From the NCBI GenBank assembly GCA_964428355.1, contig CAYRYU010000072.1, positions 1 to 36,483 of the forward strand: DNA of 36,483 bases. The letters run 5' to 3'. Origin of the DNA: CAYRYU01 sp964428355 (lineage in GTDB: Bacteria > Muiribacteriota > Ozemobacteria > Ozemobacterales > Ozemobacteraceae). Positions 1-10,200 of the stretch are shown here, one piece after another; position 1 is the first letter of the stretch; each line of letters begins with the position of its first letter. The translations under genes were made by a program, and so were the position numbers. The notes under the pieces are model-generated. The model did no database searches and was not told where the DNA came from. It saw only the letters and a program-made list of their open reading frames with translations.

Positions 1-1
1 T

Positions 2-2815
2 AAAGCCAAGGCGATGGTCATCTCCTCCAAAGAATTCGCGGCTGCCGCCAAGGTCAGGCTCCAGGCGTTCCGGGATTTGTACAAGAGAATTTTCTTCAAG
101 GAGCCTGATGCGAAAGAGGCCGAGAAGCGGACCAAAGAGCTCAATTCCGGGGCAAAGAGCATCAAGGACCTGGAAAAGGAGTACATGACCTCCCCGGCTT
201 TCAAGGACGAGCTCACGAAGATCACGCAAGCTCTGGCGAAGGGCGAGCTTCCCCCCTTCGAGATTCCCCCCCTCTCTCCAGAGCAGTTGAAGTTCATTGA
301 GAGCATGGTGAATCAGCTCGGGTCCCTCAACATCGAGTTCGCCAGCCAGTTTCGGAATCTGCTGTTCCGGGAACCGACCGACGAGGAAATGGATGCTTTC
401 GTCGCGGGTATCAACAAGATGGTCGGAGCTCTCGGCCTGTCGCTCCTTCCCACGGGAAAGATCGACCCCAAGTCGCTCGAGGCATTCCGAAAGAACCAGG
501 GCGGAAAGCTCAAGGACCTACCGAAAATCGCGAAGGATGCCATCGAGGGCCTCAAAAAGCAGTTGTTGTCCTCCCCCGAGTTCAAGGACCTTGCAGCAAC
601 CCGGGATATCTATCTGACAAGATTGTATCAGGAAGTTCTGGGCCGGGAGCCCGACGCCGCAGGCCTGAAGCACTGGCTCGAGAAACTCTCCCGCGGCGAA
701 GCCACTCTCGACGGCATCAAGAGCCAGATGATGAAGACACCCGAATTCCTGAAGTATCAGGAAGCCCTGAAAAACTATTCCAAGCTGTTGAAACTGGAAT
801 CCGAGACGGATGACCAACCTGGAAACCCGCCCGGAGCAGAGCCTGCCCCGGCGCAAGCCGAGGAGATCAGCACCCTTAGGGATATCAAGCCGTTCGAGAA
901 ATTCGAGTTCGCGGACAAAGTCTCCGTGAAGGACGTCCAGAAAAAGGAAAAGGGAAAGTACGTCGAGTACACCGGGAAAGCCTCCTTTTTCGGTCTCAAG
1001 GACGAGGATTTCTTCGCCGGAAACACCAAGGATGCCTATGGTTTCGAGACCTGGGTGGCGGGAATCATCTTCGACCGCACCTGGACCCCTGAACATTACT
1101 TCTCCGGCGATACCAACCCGGCGGTTCTCGATCTCCTCAAGATCCTGAAACTCAACGGAGGGGCCTTGATCATCTCTTTGTCGGATGTGACTCTGAACTC
1201 CGATCACCTCCCGGAGAACTTCCACAAGTTCCTCGATCCGATCTACAAGACCACGAGAACCGATGACTTCAGGCTGTCTCTCACCTTGGGCTTGAACCTG
1301 CTCGGCCGGTTCAGCCTCGATCACGAGCCGATCAAAACCGTGATGGATTTCTTCCACAGCGAGCAGAAGGAAATTCTGATACATGGGATCCTGACCAAAG
1401 AGCTTGTCCGGATGGGCCTGAAGGCCTACTTCCAGAGGTTCAATACCCCGGAATGGATGTCGAAATACGTCTCCACGATCCAGCCCATGTTCGAAATCAC
1501 CGGCAAGCCGTCCATCGCCATGTCCGTGACTCTGAAAACCCAGCTCGAGAAGGACATCACTCCCCTGGACTTCACCGGCAAAATCGATATTCCCTGCAAG
1601 AAATGCGACGAATACACCTTGATCGGTTCAATGGCTGGAACCTGGGAGAACGTCCTCGGGTTGAAGGGATTCCATCTCAGCAATCTCATGGCGAAATACA
1701 AGCCGAACAAAAACTACTACGCAGTCAAGGGAACCGCCCAGTTCGGGACCCGTATCGTTTCCATGAGCGCGAACCCTCCCACCGTTCCGGCCGGTCCGTA
1801 CGGAGTCCGGGGGGCGATCAACGAACTCAACCTGGACGACCTCATCCTGCTGGCCAACAAGATGGGAATCAACGTCCGGCATGAGAACCTTCCCCTTCCC
1901 CAGATCGGCCTGCGGAACATGGATGTCATGATGTCCGGGGTCGACGATCCCGCAATGAACCTGCAGAAGGGGTTCCTGTTCGACGGCAGATTGCTGTTCA
2001 ACGGGGACGATATCGCGAAGGCCCACATCCGGAAATGGGCAGTGGGAATCGAGTGTCAGGCGCAATGCAACCCGATCGGCATCGGACCGTTGAAGTTCAA
2101 CGGGGGAGAGCCCGGCAAGGGCCCCATGATCGATATCGTCTTGAAGCCATTCTCCGCCCACGCGAAGCTGGAGGGCAAGGTCGATCTCTTCGGAGCAGTC
2201 CGGGAACTCCAGGTCTGGCTGACAAAGGAACGGATCATGATCGAGTCGACCACCAAGCTTTGGGATGCGTTCGAGTCACACTGGAAAATCGAGGGGACGA
2301 CGGACTTCAAGAAACCCACGTTCATGATCGAATCCTGGATGAAAGCGGATTTTCTCGATAAGCTGACCGAGTTGGTGGATAAGCTGACCAAAGACCGGAT
2401 TCCCGACATCGTGAAGAAGTACATCTCGAAGTTCTTCGAAATCAAAGAGGCCGGGTACAAGGGCTCGCTCGATGCCTGTATCTCGGGAAACGTCCCGGGA
2501 TTCTGGGTGAAGTTCAAGTGCCTTGGAAAGACCTACACCCTCAACACCATCTTCAACTTCAAGGAGCCGTTGAAGGCCGCAGATGAATTCGCACTCAAGC
2601 TTGGCGAGGAGATCGTCGCCCGGCACGTGGAGTTCGGCCATATGATGGAGGAGAAGATCAAACAAGCCGTCCAGAAAGTGAAGGATGCAGTTGCCGCCGC
2701 CGTCAAGAAGGCCGCGGATACGGTCAAGGGCTGGTTCGGCAAGAACAAGGGTTCCGGGCCTTCCAGGCGGGACGTCGATGCCCGTTACCTCGGCTACTCC
2801 GTAAGCTACTGGTAG
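2..2815 (+). CDS. DUF4214-repeat protein, 5' end missing (partial)
   Basis: The frame is open to the left edge, so the first visible ATG (14) need not be the true start. No signal peptide is seen, and the residues just after that ATG (SSKEFAAAA) look like the end of a preceding DUF4214 repeat (S-x-EF). Counting from ATG 14, DUF4214-like units lie near residues 17-66, 105-200 (diverged) and 201-252; the last is clearest (YQEVLGREPDAAGLKHW then TPEF). In other proteins DUF4214 occurs mostly in large surface or exported proteins. Residues 290-860 form a beta-rich region of unknown family with paired cysteines (CKKC, CQAQC). The C-terminus has an Ala/Lys-rich amphipathic helix and ends in aromatic residues (YSVSYW). 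I infer a cell-surface or secreted protein; its function is unknown. A strong hairpin terminator follows. Confidence 0.8.
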   Translation, partial: KAKAMVISSKEFAAAAKVRLQAFRDLYKRIFFKEPDAKEAEKRTKELNSGAKSIKDLEKEYMTSPAFKDELTKITQALAKGELPPFEIPPLSPEQLKFIESMVNQLGSLNIEFASQFRNLLFREPTDEEMDAFVAGINKMVGALGLSLLPTGKIDPKSLEAFRKNQGGKLKDLPKIAKDAIEGLKKQLLSSPEFKDLAATRDIYLTRLYQEVLGREPDAAGLKHWLEKLSRGEATLDGIKSQMMKTPEFLKYQEALKNYSKLLKLESETDDQPGNPPGAEPAPAQAEEISTLRDIKPFEKFEFADKVSVKDVQKKEKGKYVEYTGKASFFGLKDEDFFAGNTKDAYGFETWVAGIIFDRTWTPEHYFSGDTNPAVLDLLKILKLNGGALIISLSDVTLNSDHLPENFHKFLDPIYKTTRTDDFRLSLTLGLNLLGRFSLDHEPIKTVMDFFHSEQKEILIHGILTKELVRMGLKAYFQRFNTPEWMSKYVSTIQPMFEITGKPSIAMSVTLKTQLEKDITPLDFTGKIDIPCKKCDEYTLIGSMAGTWENVLGLKGFHLSNLMAKYKPNKNYYAVKGTAQFGTRIVSMSANPPTVPAGPYGVRGAINELNLDDLILLANKMGINVRHENLPLPQIGLRNMDVMMSGVDDPAMNLQKGFLFDGRLLFNGDDIAKAHIRKWAVGIECQAQCNPIGIGPLKFNGGEPGKGPMIDIVLKPFSAHAKLEGKVDLFGAVRELQVWLTKERIMIESTTKLWDAFESHWKIEGTTDFKKPTFMIESWMKADFLDKLTELVDKLTKDRIPDIVKKYISKFFEIKEAGYKGSLDACISGNVPGFWVKFKCLGKTYTLNTIFNFKEPLKAADEFALKLGEEIVARHVEFGHMMEEKIKQAVQKVKDAVAAAVKKAADTVKGWFGKNKGSGPSRRDVDARYLGYSVSYW

Positions 2816-2834
2816 AACCGGAAACCGGGGGGAA

Positions 2835-2880
2835 ACCGGGGACACCCGACCAGTTCTCGGGTCGGTCTTGTGTCCCCGGT
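2835..2880 (+). repeat. GGGGACAC palindromic repeat, copy 1
   Basis: Shares CGGGGACACCCGACCAGTT and a TCTTGTGTCCCC-like 3' arm with the minus-strand copy at 4195-4239. The two copies are inverted relative to each other and flank the metalloprotease gene, but each lies in the same orientation relative to the gene it terminates. Short GGGGACA/TGTCCCC palindromes recur in many genomes; no transposase is nearby here. Confidence 0.65.
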
Positions 2881-2886
2881 GGTTTT
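2835..2886 (+). terminator. Intrinsic terminator, copy 1 of a repeated palindrome
   Basis: An 11-bp stem (ACCGGGGACAC at 2835-2845 with GTGTCCCCGGT at 2870-2880) encloses a second stem (CCGAC 2846-2850 with GTCGG 2861-2865) and is followed by a T-run at 2883-2887. It ends the + strand DUF4214 gene 20 nt after its stop. Towards the converging minus-strand gene it has no U-run. Its 5' half, CGGGGACACCCGACCAGTT, is identical to the terminator at 4190-4239 read on the minus strand. Confidence 0.85.
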
Positions 2887-2887
2887 T

Positions 2888-4108
2888 CTATTCTTGGCCT
2901 GAGGGCTCCCTGGGTTCGAAAGCTCCTGCGCCATCTCCCGCGACGGGGCTTTGGATGATGGAATCAGGAGGAAGCTGTGTTTTACCGGCTTCCCCTTTCT
3001 TCATCGGAGGGAGTTCGAGGGGTAGGGGCGGCTCTGGGCGCTTTGTCAGGAGCTTCTCCAGTGCAGGAGTGGACCCCAGAAAGTCCTTGAAATCCTGGTT
3101 CATGAGCCGGCCGGAAGTGACTTCATCCACAATCCGGAAGATCCTTCCAAGAAGCCCCGGTTGCTGGGACAGAATCTCCCGCATCAGAGCAGGAGTCTCA
3201 CGATACTTCCCGTTCGTTGCCCGGAAGGCCGCCATGATTATCTGCTTTCCATCCGGGATTTCCATTGCAATCCGGTAGAGAATTGAGGCGATGACCCCCT
3301 CCACTTCAAGCAGGGAACTCCCCAAAAAGCTCTCGGGCCCTTTCTCGAAATAGTGGGGTTCCTTTATCGTCGAGTCCATGCATTCCTTTTTGACCGTCGG
3401 GTAGGGAGCAAGAGGCTCGGCTTCGGGATCGTCGAGCAGCTCGTTGAACCTGGCCCAACCCTCCCCCCAGGCAAGTCCTGGATTGGTCACCTCGTCGATG
3501 TAGTGCGCCATGTCAAACCCCAGCCCCGAGCTCGGGAGGTTGTTGTCCAGCATATGGGAGATCTCATGGCAAAGGACCTTGTTCGCCCCGGAGCCGTTCG
3601 CTGTACACGCATCCAGACTGGAAACCTTGACCACATTCCGACCAGTTTCATCAACGGCTGCGCTGGCGGCAAAAGCCGATTCGATTCTCTTCGGGTCGGC
3701 GGCCTCGACCACCTTCGAGAGGTCGGAGATCGTTACGGGAATGACGCCGTTCCTGATTTTCTTTGAACCCACGGTGGCCGCAAAAGCCAGCCGCTCGCGC
3801 ATCTGTGGGGTAAACAATCCATCGTAGACCGAAAGGGTTTTCAAGGCGGTCTCACCCAGTGTTTCCTCCTTCCCGTCCGGGGAAAGTTCCCTGATGAGCT
3901 GTTTCCTGGAAGAAACCTTCACCGGTCGGACCACGAAACGGCGGAAGACCTGGCAACCTTCAGGAATCGGATCGATCTCCTCCTCCAGCCCGATTACTTT
4001 CTGAAGGGTGACCTCGAAGGAAATCGGAGATGCGCAGAGGGTTATGCATGGAATCACGATGCCCAGAAAGACGAAAACAAACACGTAATGCGTGAGAGAA
4101 TCTCTCAT
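2888..4108 (-). CDS. Exported HEXXH zinc metalloprotease-like protein
   Basis: 406 residues from ATG 4108. I chose this start because GAGGTGG lies 3 nt upstream of it and the protein then begins with a signal peptide (hydrophobic residues 8-26, cleavage probably after CASP-like Ala26). An upstream in-frame ATG at 4150 would add 14 polar residues before the signal. The zincin motif HEISH is at residues 181-185. A plausible third ligand, Glu216, lies in the following EGWARF segment, which points to a gluzincin-like fold. The C-terminus (from about 365) is Pro/Lys-rich and low in complexity. Predicted location is periplasm or outside. Family and substrate are not recognised, and the protease call rests on the motif. 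It converges on the DUF4214 gene, and no clear promoter was found in the 135 nt upstream. Confidence 0.8.
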   Translation of the reverse strand: MRDSLTHYVFVFVFLGIVIPCITLCASPISFEVTLQKVIGLEEEIDPIPEGCQVFRRFVVRPVKVSSRKQLIRELSPDGKEETLGETALKTLSVYDGLFTPQMRERLAFAATVGSKKIRNGVIPVTISDLSKVVEAADPKRIESAFAASAAVDETGRNVVKVSSLDACTANGSGANKVLCHEISHMLDNNLPSSGLGFDMAHYIDEVTNPGLAWGEGWARFNELLDDPEAEPLAPYPTVKKECMDSTIKEPHYFEKGPESFLGSSLLEVEGVIASILYRIAMEIPDGKQIIMAAFRATNGKYRETPALMREILSQQPGLLGRIFRIVDEVTSGRLMNQDFKDFLGSTPALEKLLTKRPEPPLPLELPPMKKGEAGKTQLPPDSIIQSPVAGDGAGAFEPREPSGQE

Positions 4109-4189
4109 GTTCCACCTCGATTTCCGCACGTTTCGATTTCCAAAGTGCACATTGAATCATTCAGACCGACCGGGTGATTGGTTTAGAGA

Positions 4190-4239
4190 AAAAAATCGGG
4201 ACACACGAGCCGAGAAAAAACTGGTCGGGTGTCCCCGAT
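4190..4239 (-). terminator. Intrinsic terminator, copy 2 of the repeated palindrome
   Basis: On the minus strand, 5 nt after the helicase stop, ATCGGGGACAC (4239-4229) pairs with GTGTCCCGAT (4204-4195), leaving one bulged base. A U-run (4196-4190) follows. The loop contains CCGACCAGTT as in copy 1. Read in gene direction the two terminators share 19 identical bases at the start and similar 3' arms, although the genes they end are unrelated. Confidence 0.85.
4195..4239 (-). repeat. GGGGACAC palindromic repeat, copy 2
   Basis: Minus-strand copy of the palindrome at 2835-2880: 19 identical bases at its 5' end, a loop lengthened by a T-run, and a related 3' arm with TGTGTCCC. It doubles as the terminator of the helicase operon. 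Confidence 0.65.
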
Positions 4240-4243
4240 CTCA

Positions 4244-7200
4244 CTACTCTTTGAGGGTGAGGCGGTCACCGGCGACGGTCACCTGGCCGGTTCCCACGAG
4301 CAGGTCGATTCCCCGTTCGAAGGAGGAAACGGCTGTCCCCGGCAAACGCCGGAAACCGAACCGGGCGGCAGCGGCTTTGACCAGGTCAGTCCGCGGAAGC
4401 GAAATCGAAGCCTTCATCACCTTCAGCGCAGCCTGGGCAATCTCCTCGGGGCAGATCAGATCAGGCTTCCTGGCCTTCCCCCCTGGAGCTGGCGTTCGGA
4501 GGATTGCTTCCGAAGCCGGATCTTGGCCAAACCGCCAAACGAAACCTTCCCGGACCAGGGCTTCCCCGGCAGCGACGAGTTCTCCAAGGCCACGCTCGAG
4601 TGTCTCCTGAATCCTCCCTCCGATCCGCTTGAAGCCGAAGCACGCGGCGACCCGCCGGAACAGCTCCTCGCGATTGACCGGGGCTTCGGCCTCGAGGACC
4701 TTTCCGATCAGTTCCCGGATCTTCGCCGAATTCGCTGAGTTGAAGAACTCCTCGGCGGTTCCGGACCTGGTGATCGGGAACTCGCGGTAAAAGTTCGGCG
4801 AGGGACCCGGTTCTTCCGATGTCGGGGATGCGCCGGCATGAGTCCCCTGGGAAGTCTCCATCAGCATCTTCGCCGCTCCGGACGAATGGGTTCCGGCTTT
4901 CCTCCCGGTCCCCTCTCCTTCGGCAACGGCAGGCGAGTGTTTCGGGACCCCTTCCGATTCTTCGGAAACCTGGATCGAGACGCACGAGTTTGCGCCTTCG
5001 AATCCGGGGTGGGGTTCACGTGAAGAAATGTCCCGGAGGACCTCCTCGATCCGGGCACCCTCGCGTTCCCGGTCGTGGAGCCAGTCAGCTAGCCAGACAC
5101 GATGCAGCCTCCATCCGAGTCCCTGCAGGACCTCCCCACGAAGTCGGTCGCGATCCCTTGCGGTGGGAATATCACCGTAGAGAGGCCCGTCCGTTTCGAT
5201 CCCGAGGCAGAATCTCTCCGGTCGATCCGGATCGCGGATTCCGATTTCGATCCGGCATCCGGACCAGCCGATTCCATGCTCAACACGGTGTCCCATTGCC
5301 GAAAGCCACCTCCCCACCCCGTCACCGACTGTCGAGATTGTCTTCGGGTCGGGGCCCGCACTCCCACCAGAAATGGCGGGAGCTCCCTGCCGGGCAAATT
5401 CCAGGAACTCCCTGAGATCGGCGGCCCCTCGCGCTCCCGTCCGGGTCAAATCGATATCCTCGGGTTCGATCGAGGAAAAAACCTCCAGCCGCTCCCTGGC
5501 CCGGGTGACCGCGACATTCAGTCGCCTCTCACCCCCGATCCGGTTCAGCGGGCCGAAATTCATGGTGAGGGTTCCCGAACCGTCACGGCCATATCCGATG
5601 GAGAAGAGGATCACGTCGCGTTCGTCACCCTGGACGTTTTCAAGGTTCTTGACAAAAACCGGCTCGGGAACGGAATCGGAAAAGAAGGGATCGATTTCGG
5701 GATATTTTCTTCTCTCCCTCTCGAGTCGGTCCTCTATCTCGATCTGTTGGGGAAGGTTGAAAGTGACGATCCCGATCGACTTCTTCCGACGCTCCGGATC
5801 ACGAAGCGCTTCGACCACCCAATTGACGACGGCCTGGGCCTCGGCAGCGTTGATCCTGGTTGTTCCCCGTTCGAAGACTCCCCCCATATGATTGAGGAAA
5901 ACCCCTCCCCTCCTCAGGAGGCCGGCAGCCGGAAAAGTACTGAGTTTCCCATCGTAGTACCGCCGATTGCTGAATGCGATAAGCCGTTCATCCCGGCTCC
6001 GATAATGCCACCGCAACATTATCGAAGGCAGGTTCGCGGCGGTACACTCGTCGAGGATGCTCTCCAGATCGATCACGAGGTTTTCGTCGGCATGCCCGCC
6101 GTTTTCGCTTCCATCCCGGTCATTTCCGGTCTGGAAGAACGTTGTCGGAGGAAGCTGACGGCTGTCACCGACGACAATAACCTGCTTCCCCCGGGCAATC
6201 GCTCCAACGGCATCGTGAGTCGTTATCTGGGAAGCTTCGTCGAAGATCACCAGATCGAACGGTTCCCTGGAAGGGGGAAGATACTGGGCTATGGATAGCG
6301 GGCTCATCAGGAGACATGGTTTCAATCGCGAAAGGAGATTGGGGATGTGGGAGAAAAGCCGTCGGATAGCCATATGACCGCTCTTCTTCTTCGCCTCGCG
6401 TTGCAGGATCCCCACCTCGGAAACAGGGCTCACGACACCGGAGACTTCCGGTCGCTGCGAAGACATAGTCCGCCCTATCACCGCGGGGTTCGATGCAATG
6501 AACTGCCTGTCCATCCGTCGGAACCTCTCAACCCGGCTTTCCTGTTCGGCCCTGCTGAAACCCTTGAGTTCCGCAAATGTCTCGAACGCCTTTTCCAGGC
6601 ACTCTTCGAGGAAGGATGTTTCGAAAACCGGTTCCAGGTCGTCTGGAAGGATGGTTCCCGCGCGAAGCGCCGAGGTCAGCGCCCCGAGGCCTGCCTTCAG
6701 GAGGGGAGCCTCCGCACGGATGAAACCGCTCCAAGAGCGCAGATGGTAAATGCTCTCCAGCCAGACACCTGATCGCTCAGTCATCTGTCCGGGGGTAACC
6801 GAACCGAAACCTTCCGGAAGAAGTTCTCTCTCTTCCGCCTCGAAAGCCTTCGCCACCCGCCCAAGCTCCATTTGGAGTGCCGCGATCGCTGCCCGCAAGC
6901 CGATTCCGACCCTCGAGAAGTCCGGGGATTCCAACGCGGGCTTTCCACCCGAAAGGGAAATCCCCATTCCCCTCAGCTTCAGAACTGACCCGCAGAGCGA
7001 CCTGGCCTGTTCGAGGAAGATGGCAAGGGAATCCGGCTCCGGAACGCCCTGCCCTTCGAGGCCGGGTGCAAGGGAAGCGAGAAAGTGGGACTTCTCGGCC
7101 AGTCTTGTCCGGAGCCCGACCAGCCTGAGGCCGAGGTCGAGAAGAGCCAGGATTCCATCGATGTCCGGAAGCGGTTTGACCGCATGGCTTTGGAGGATCC

Positions 7201-10200
7201 CCCGTTCATGTCGGAGGTAGAAGAACCTCAAGAGAAAAAAAGAGTCCCGGTTCTGCCGGTATGCAGTGCGGATTCCGGCGAGATCCTCATCGAGGATACC
7301 AAGATCGAACGACCGGGAAAACTCACTCCAACCCTTCTGGAACTCGAGGGCCGTTGTGATGATCGGCCGTATCTCGGAACAGATACGGTCGAAATCGCTT
7401 CTCAGGGCGAGTTCCAGGGCGCGGTCACCACGATCCACCCCCGCAAGTTCCAGAAGGTGCGCTAGCTCGGAAAGTGCCCCGATCTTGAGCGTCGGCAGGT
7501 TGGGCCAGATGGACCGGATTTCCGAGGCCGATTTCTGGAGGTTCCCATCGGCACCTCTCAGGAGAACAATCTTCTCGTGGATGTTCTTTTCCACCGTGGG
7601 ACTCCATTCCGCCAAACGAGAAAACGAGAACGGGTTCCCTTTCAGAAGGTGGAGTTCCCGGGCGGCCGCACCCAGTGTCTTCAGCATCTCCTTGCATGCA
7701 CGGAACCGGTCCCCGGGAAAATCGAGGATCCCCGGAATTCCAATAGAGAGCCTGGCCACGCTCTTCATTCCGTCGAGTTTTCCCGCAGCATCGAAAAGGC
7801 TGATCCCGAGTGGCAGAATTTCGTGGATCCTTCCGACATAGGAGTTTAGGGCTGCCCGGTCTTCCTCGAGAGACCTCAGCATCTCGGTCTGGCAAGGATC
7901 CCCGCACCGGGCAGGGAGTTCCAGAACGCGGGCGAGTTCCTGGGCGATCCGGCTCTTGTCCGCCTTGCTGCTGTGAAGTTCGAGGCAGAAATCCCCCAGC
8001 CCGCACCCGTTCAAGCGCCGGAAAACCATCTCCAGGGCAACCCGCTTTTCCGCCGCGAACAGGACCTTCTTTCCAGCCTGCAGACAGCACGCGATGATGT
8101 TCGCGATCGTTTGCGTCTTCCCGGTACCGGGGGGGCCCTGAAGGACGAAGGATTTTCCGTCGAGAGCGGCCTTAACCGCGACGAGTTGGCTGGAATCGGC
8201 ATCCAGCACCACTGGCAGTGCCTCCGAAGGGAGACTTCGGTCGAGGAGGGCGGGGTCCTGGAACCCGGACTCGAGAGTGTTCCCGGTCCCCCCCCCCTCG
8301 GGAATCCCGGGGCGAGTTCCCGGGGCCCGGGCACCTGCCCCCTGTGCCAGGTGCTGCACCAGATCGTTCTTCAGGAGGTCGTCGGAATGCTGCGCGAGAT
8401 CGGTCCACATCAGGAATTTCGTGAAGGAGAAGAAGTCGATGAAGACCTCGTCCAGGAGCTCGAACCGGGGCATGGGGGAAACGAGGCTTCTGATCCGTGA
8501 GAAGATCTGCTTCAGATCCACTCCCGATTCGTCCAGGGGGAGTTCCCGAAGTTCGCTGGAATCGATGGAGAATTCGACCCTCAACTTTTCCAGGAGCGTC
8601 TCGTTGATGCGGGGTTCCTCCTGCCTGACCCGGATGAAGTAGGGAGAACGCGCATCCGAACGCCTGACTTCAATGGGATAGAGGAGGATGGGAGCGCGCC
8701 TGGGAACGTCGGAATCGGCGGACTCGAACCATTTCAGCATCCCCAACCCAAGAAAAAGGCTGGAAGAGCCTGACTCCTCGAGTTCGGTCCGGGCATGGCG
8801 GGCGACATTCGTCATCCGCCTGGCCAGCTCCTTTTCGGTCAGGAAGGTGACAAGGCGCCCCTTGAGAAGGTGCTCACGGAGCTCTTTCGCAAGCAGGGCC
8901 ACCTCCCTCTTCTCCATGATTTCCCTGACCCGCGGATCGGGCCGCCCGAGATCGATCGGGTGGAGGGTCATCACCCTGCCCGCCGCAAGCTGGTCTTCGA
9001 ATGCGGCCAGGTCCTCGACCGCGAGCTCCACGGTCCGGGCCACCGATGGCCGGAAGTTCAGGAGGCGGTTCCGGGTGGTCAGGTCCAGGAGCTTCTCCTT
9101 CCACCCCTCGATCCGGAGAATCTTCGACTGGGCGCCCGAGGTTGCCCCGGATTTTCCGTTGAGGGGAACCGTCCCGTCTTGCATCCCCGAAGTCGCGGGA
9201 ATCCCCCGCAAGGCATTCGGGGCTTCCTCTCGTGCCGGGGCGTCCGGAGAGAAGGGCATGAAACGTGCCAACCGGCAGGCTTTCAGATCGAGAAGCCCGG
9301 TGAAGGGAAAATCGCCCATGACCCTCTTCCGCCCCATTTCGAGTGCGGAAGCGAAGTCGGAGGAAACCGCTTCCAGGAAAGCCTCCGCGGGGTCGAGGAC
9401 AAGGATTTCATCCGCCATTACCAATCCTCGGACGGTTTCCACCTCGCGAAGGAGGGGGGTCTTCAGCATCGTTCCGGAGTTCCAGCAACCGCAGTAGGCG
9501 TGATCCGGCTCCAGGAAGATGAGAGGGAAAAGGCCCTCCCGCTCGAGGACCGCAGAAAAGATGAGGGCAAGGTCGAGAGGCCCGGGAGGTTCCCCCCCGT
9601 CGTCGGTGAACCAGGAATGGGGTTTGATCTTCCTGGAAGCCCCACAAGCTCGGGAATCCCGGGAGACGCGGACTCCCCTCTCACGCAATGCCGCGAAAAC
9701 CGACGCAACGATACTCCGAACCCGGTCACGCCCGGAAACGGGGGGTAACCCGTTCCCGCCGTTCCCCCCATTTTCGGGGGACTTCAAGGACCGGGCCAGA
9801 TCGCGGGCTTTTTCCACCGCAGGGTGGAAGGGAACAACGTGGCAGGCCAGGGCTTCAGGAAGGATCGTGTCGGGGAACTCCTCCGGTGAAAGGAGTTCAA
9901 GCGGGGATGAGCAGGTCCCGACCGGGTTTCCACCCCGCAGGATCTGGATCTCGAGCGAAGCCGGCGTCGCTTTTTCGACCGCCTCCAGGCGGGCGGCATC
10001 GAATATCGGGCAGATCCCGGAAAGGACTGTTTCCCCGCGGAAGGATGGGACCTCCATCTCGAGAGGACCACCGAACCCGGGAACCTGAAGAACAAGGCTG
10101 AATGCCTCACCCCGCCCTTCGGGATCCTCCAGCCGCATCCGAAGAGAGAGAACGGTCGGAAGTGCGCACCTCTCCAGAACCAGGTTCATGACGGGCCTGA

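Noticed and set aside
518..1384. 288-residue minus-strand frame inside the DUF4214 gene
   Set aside because: It lies fully antisense to a gene with recognisable repeats, has no ribosome site and no family likeness; it is a by-product of GC-rich codon bias.
5102..6298. 398-residue plus-strand frame antisense to the helicase
   Set aside because: It overlaps conserved helicase and nuclease motifs on the other strand, and its translation looks like reversed coding sequence.
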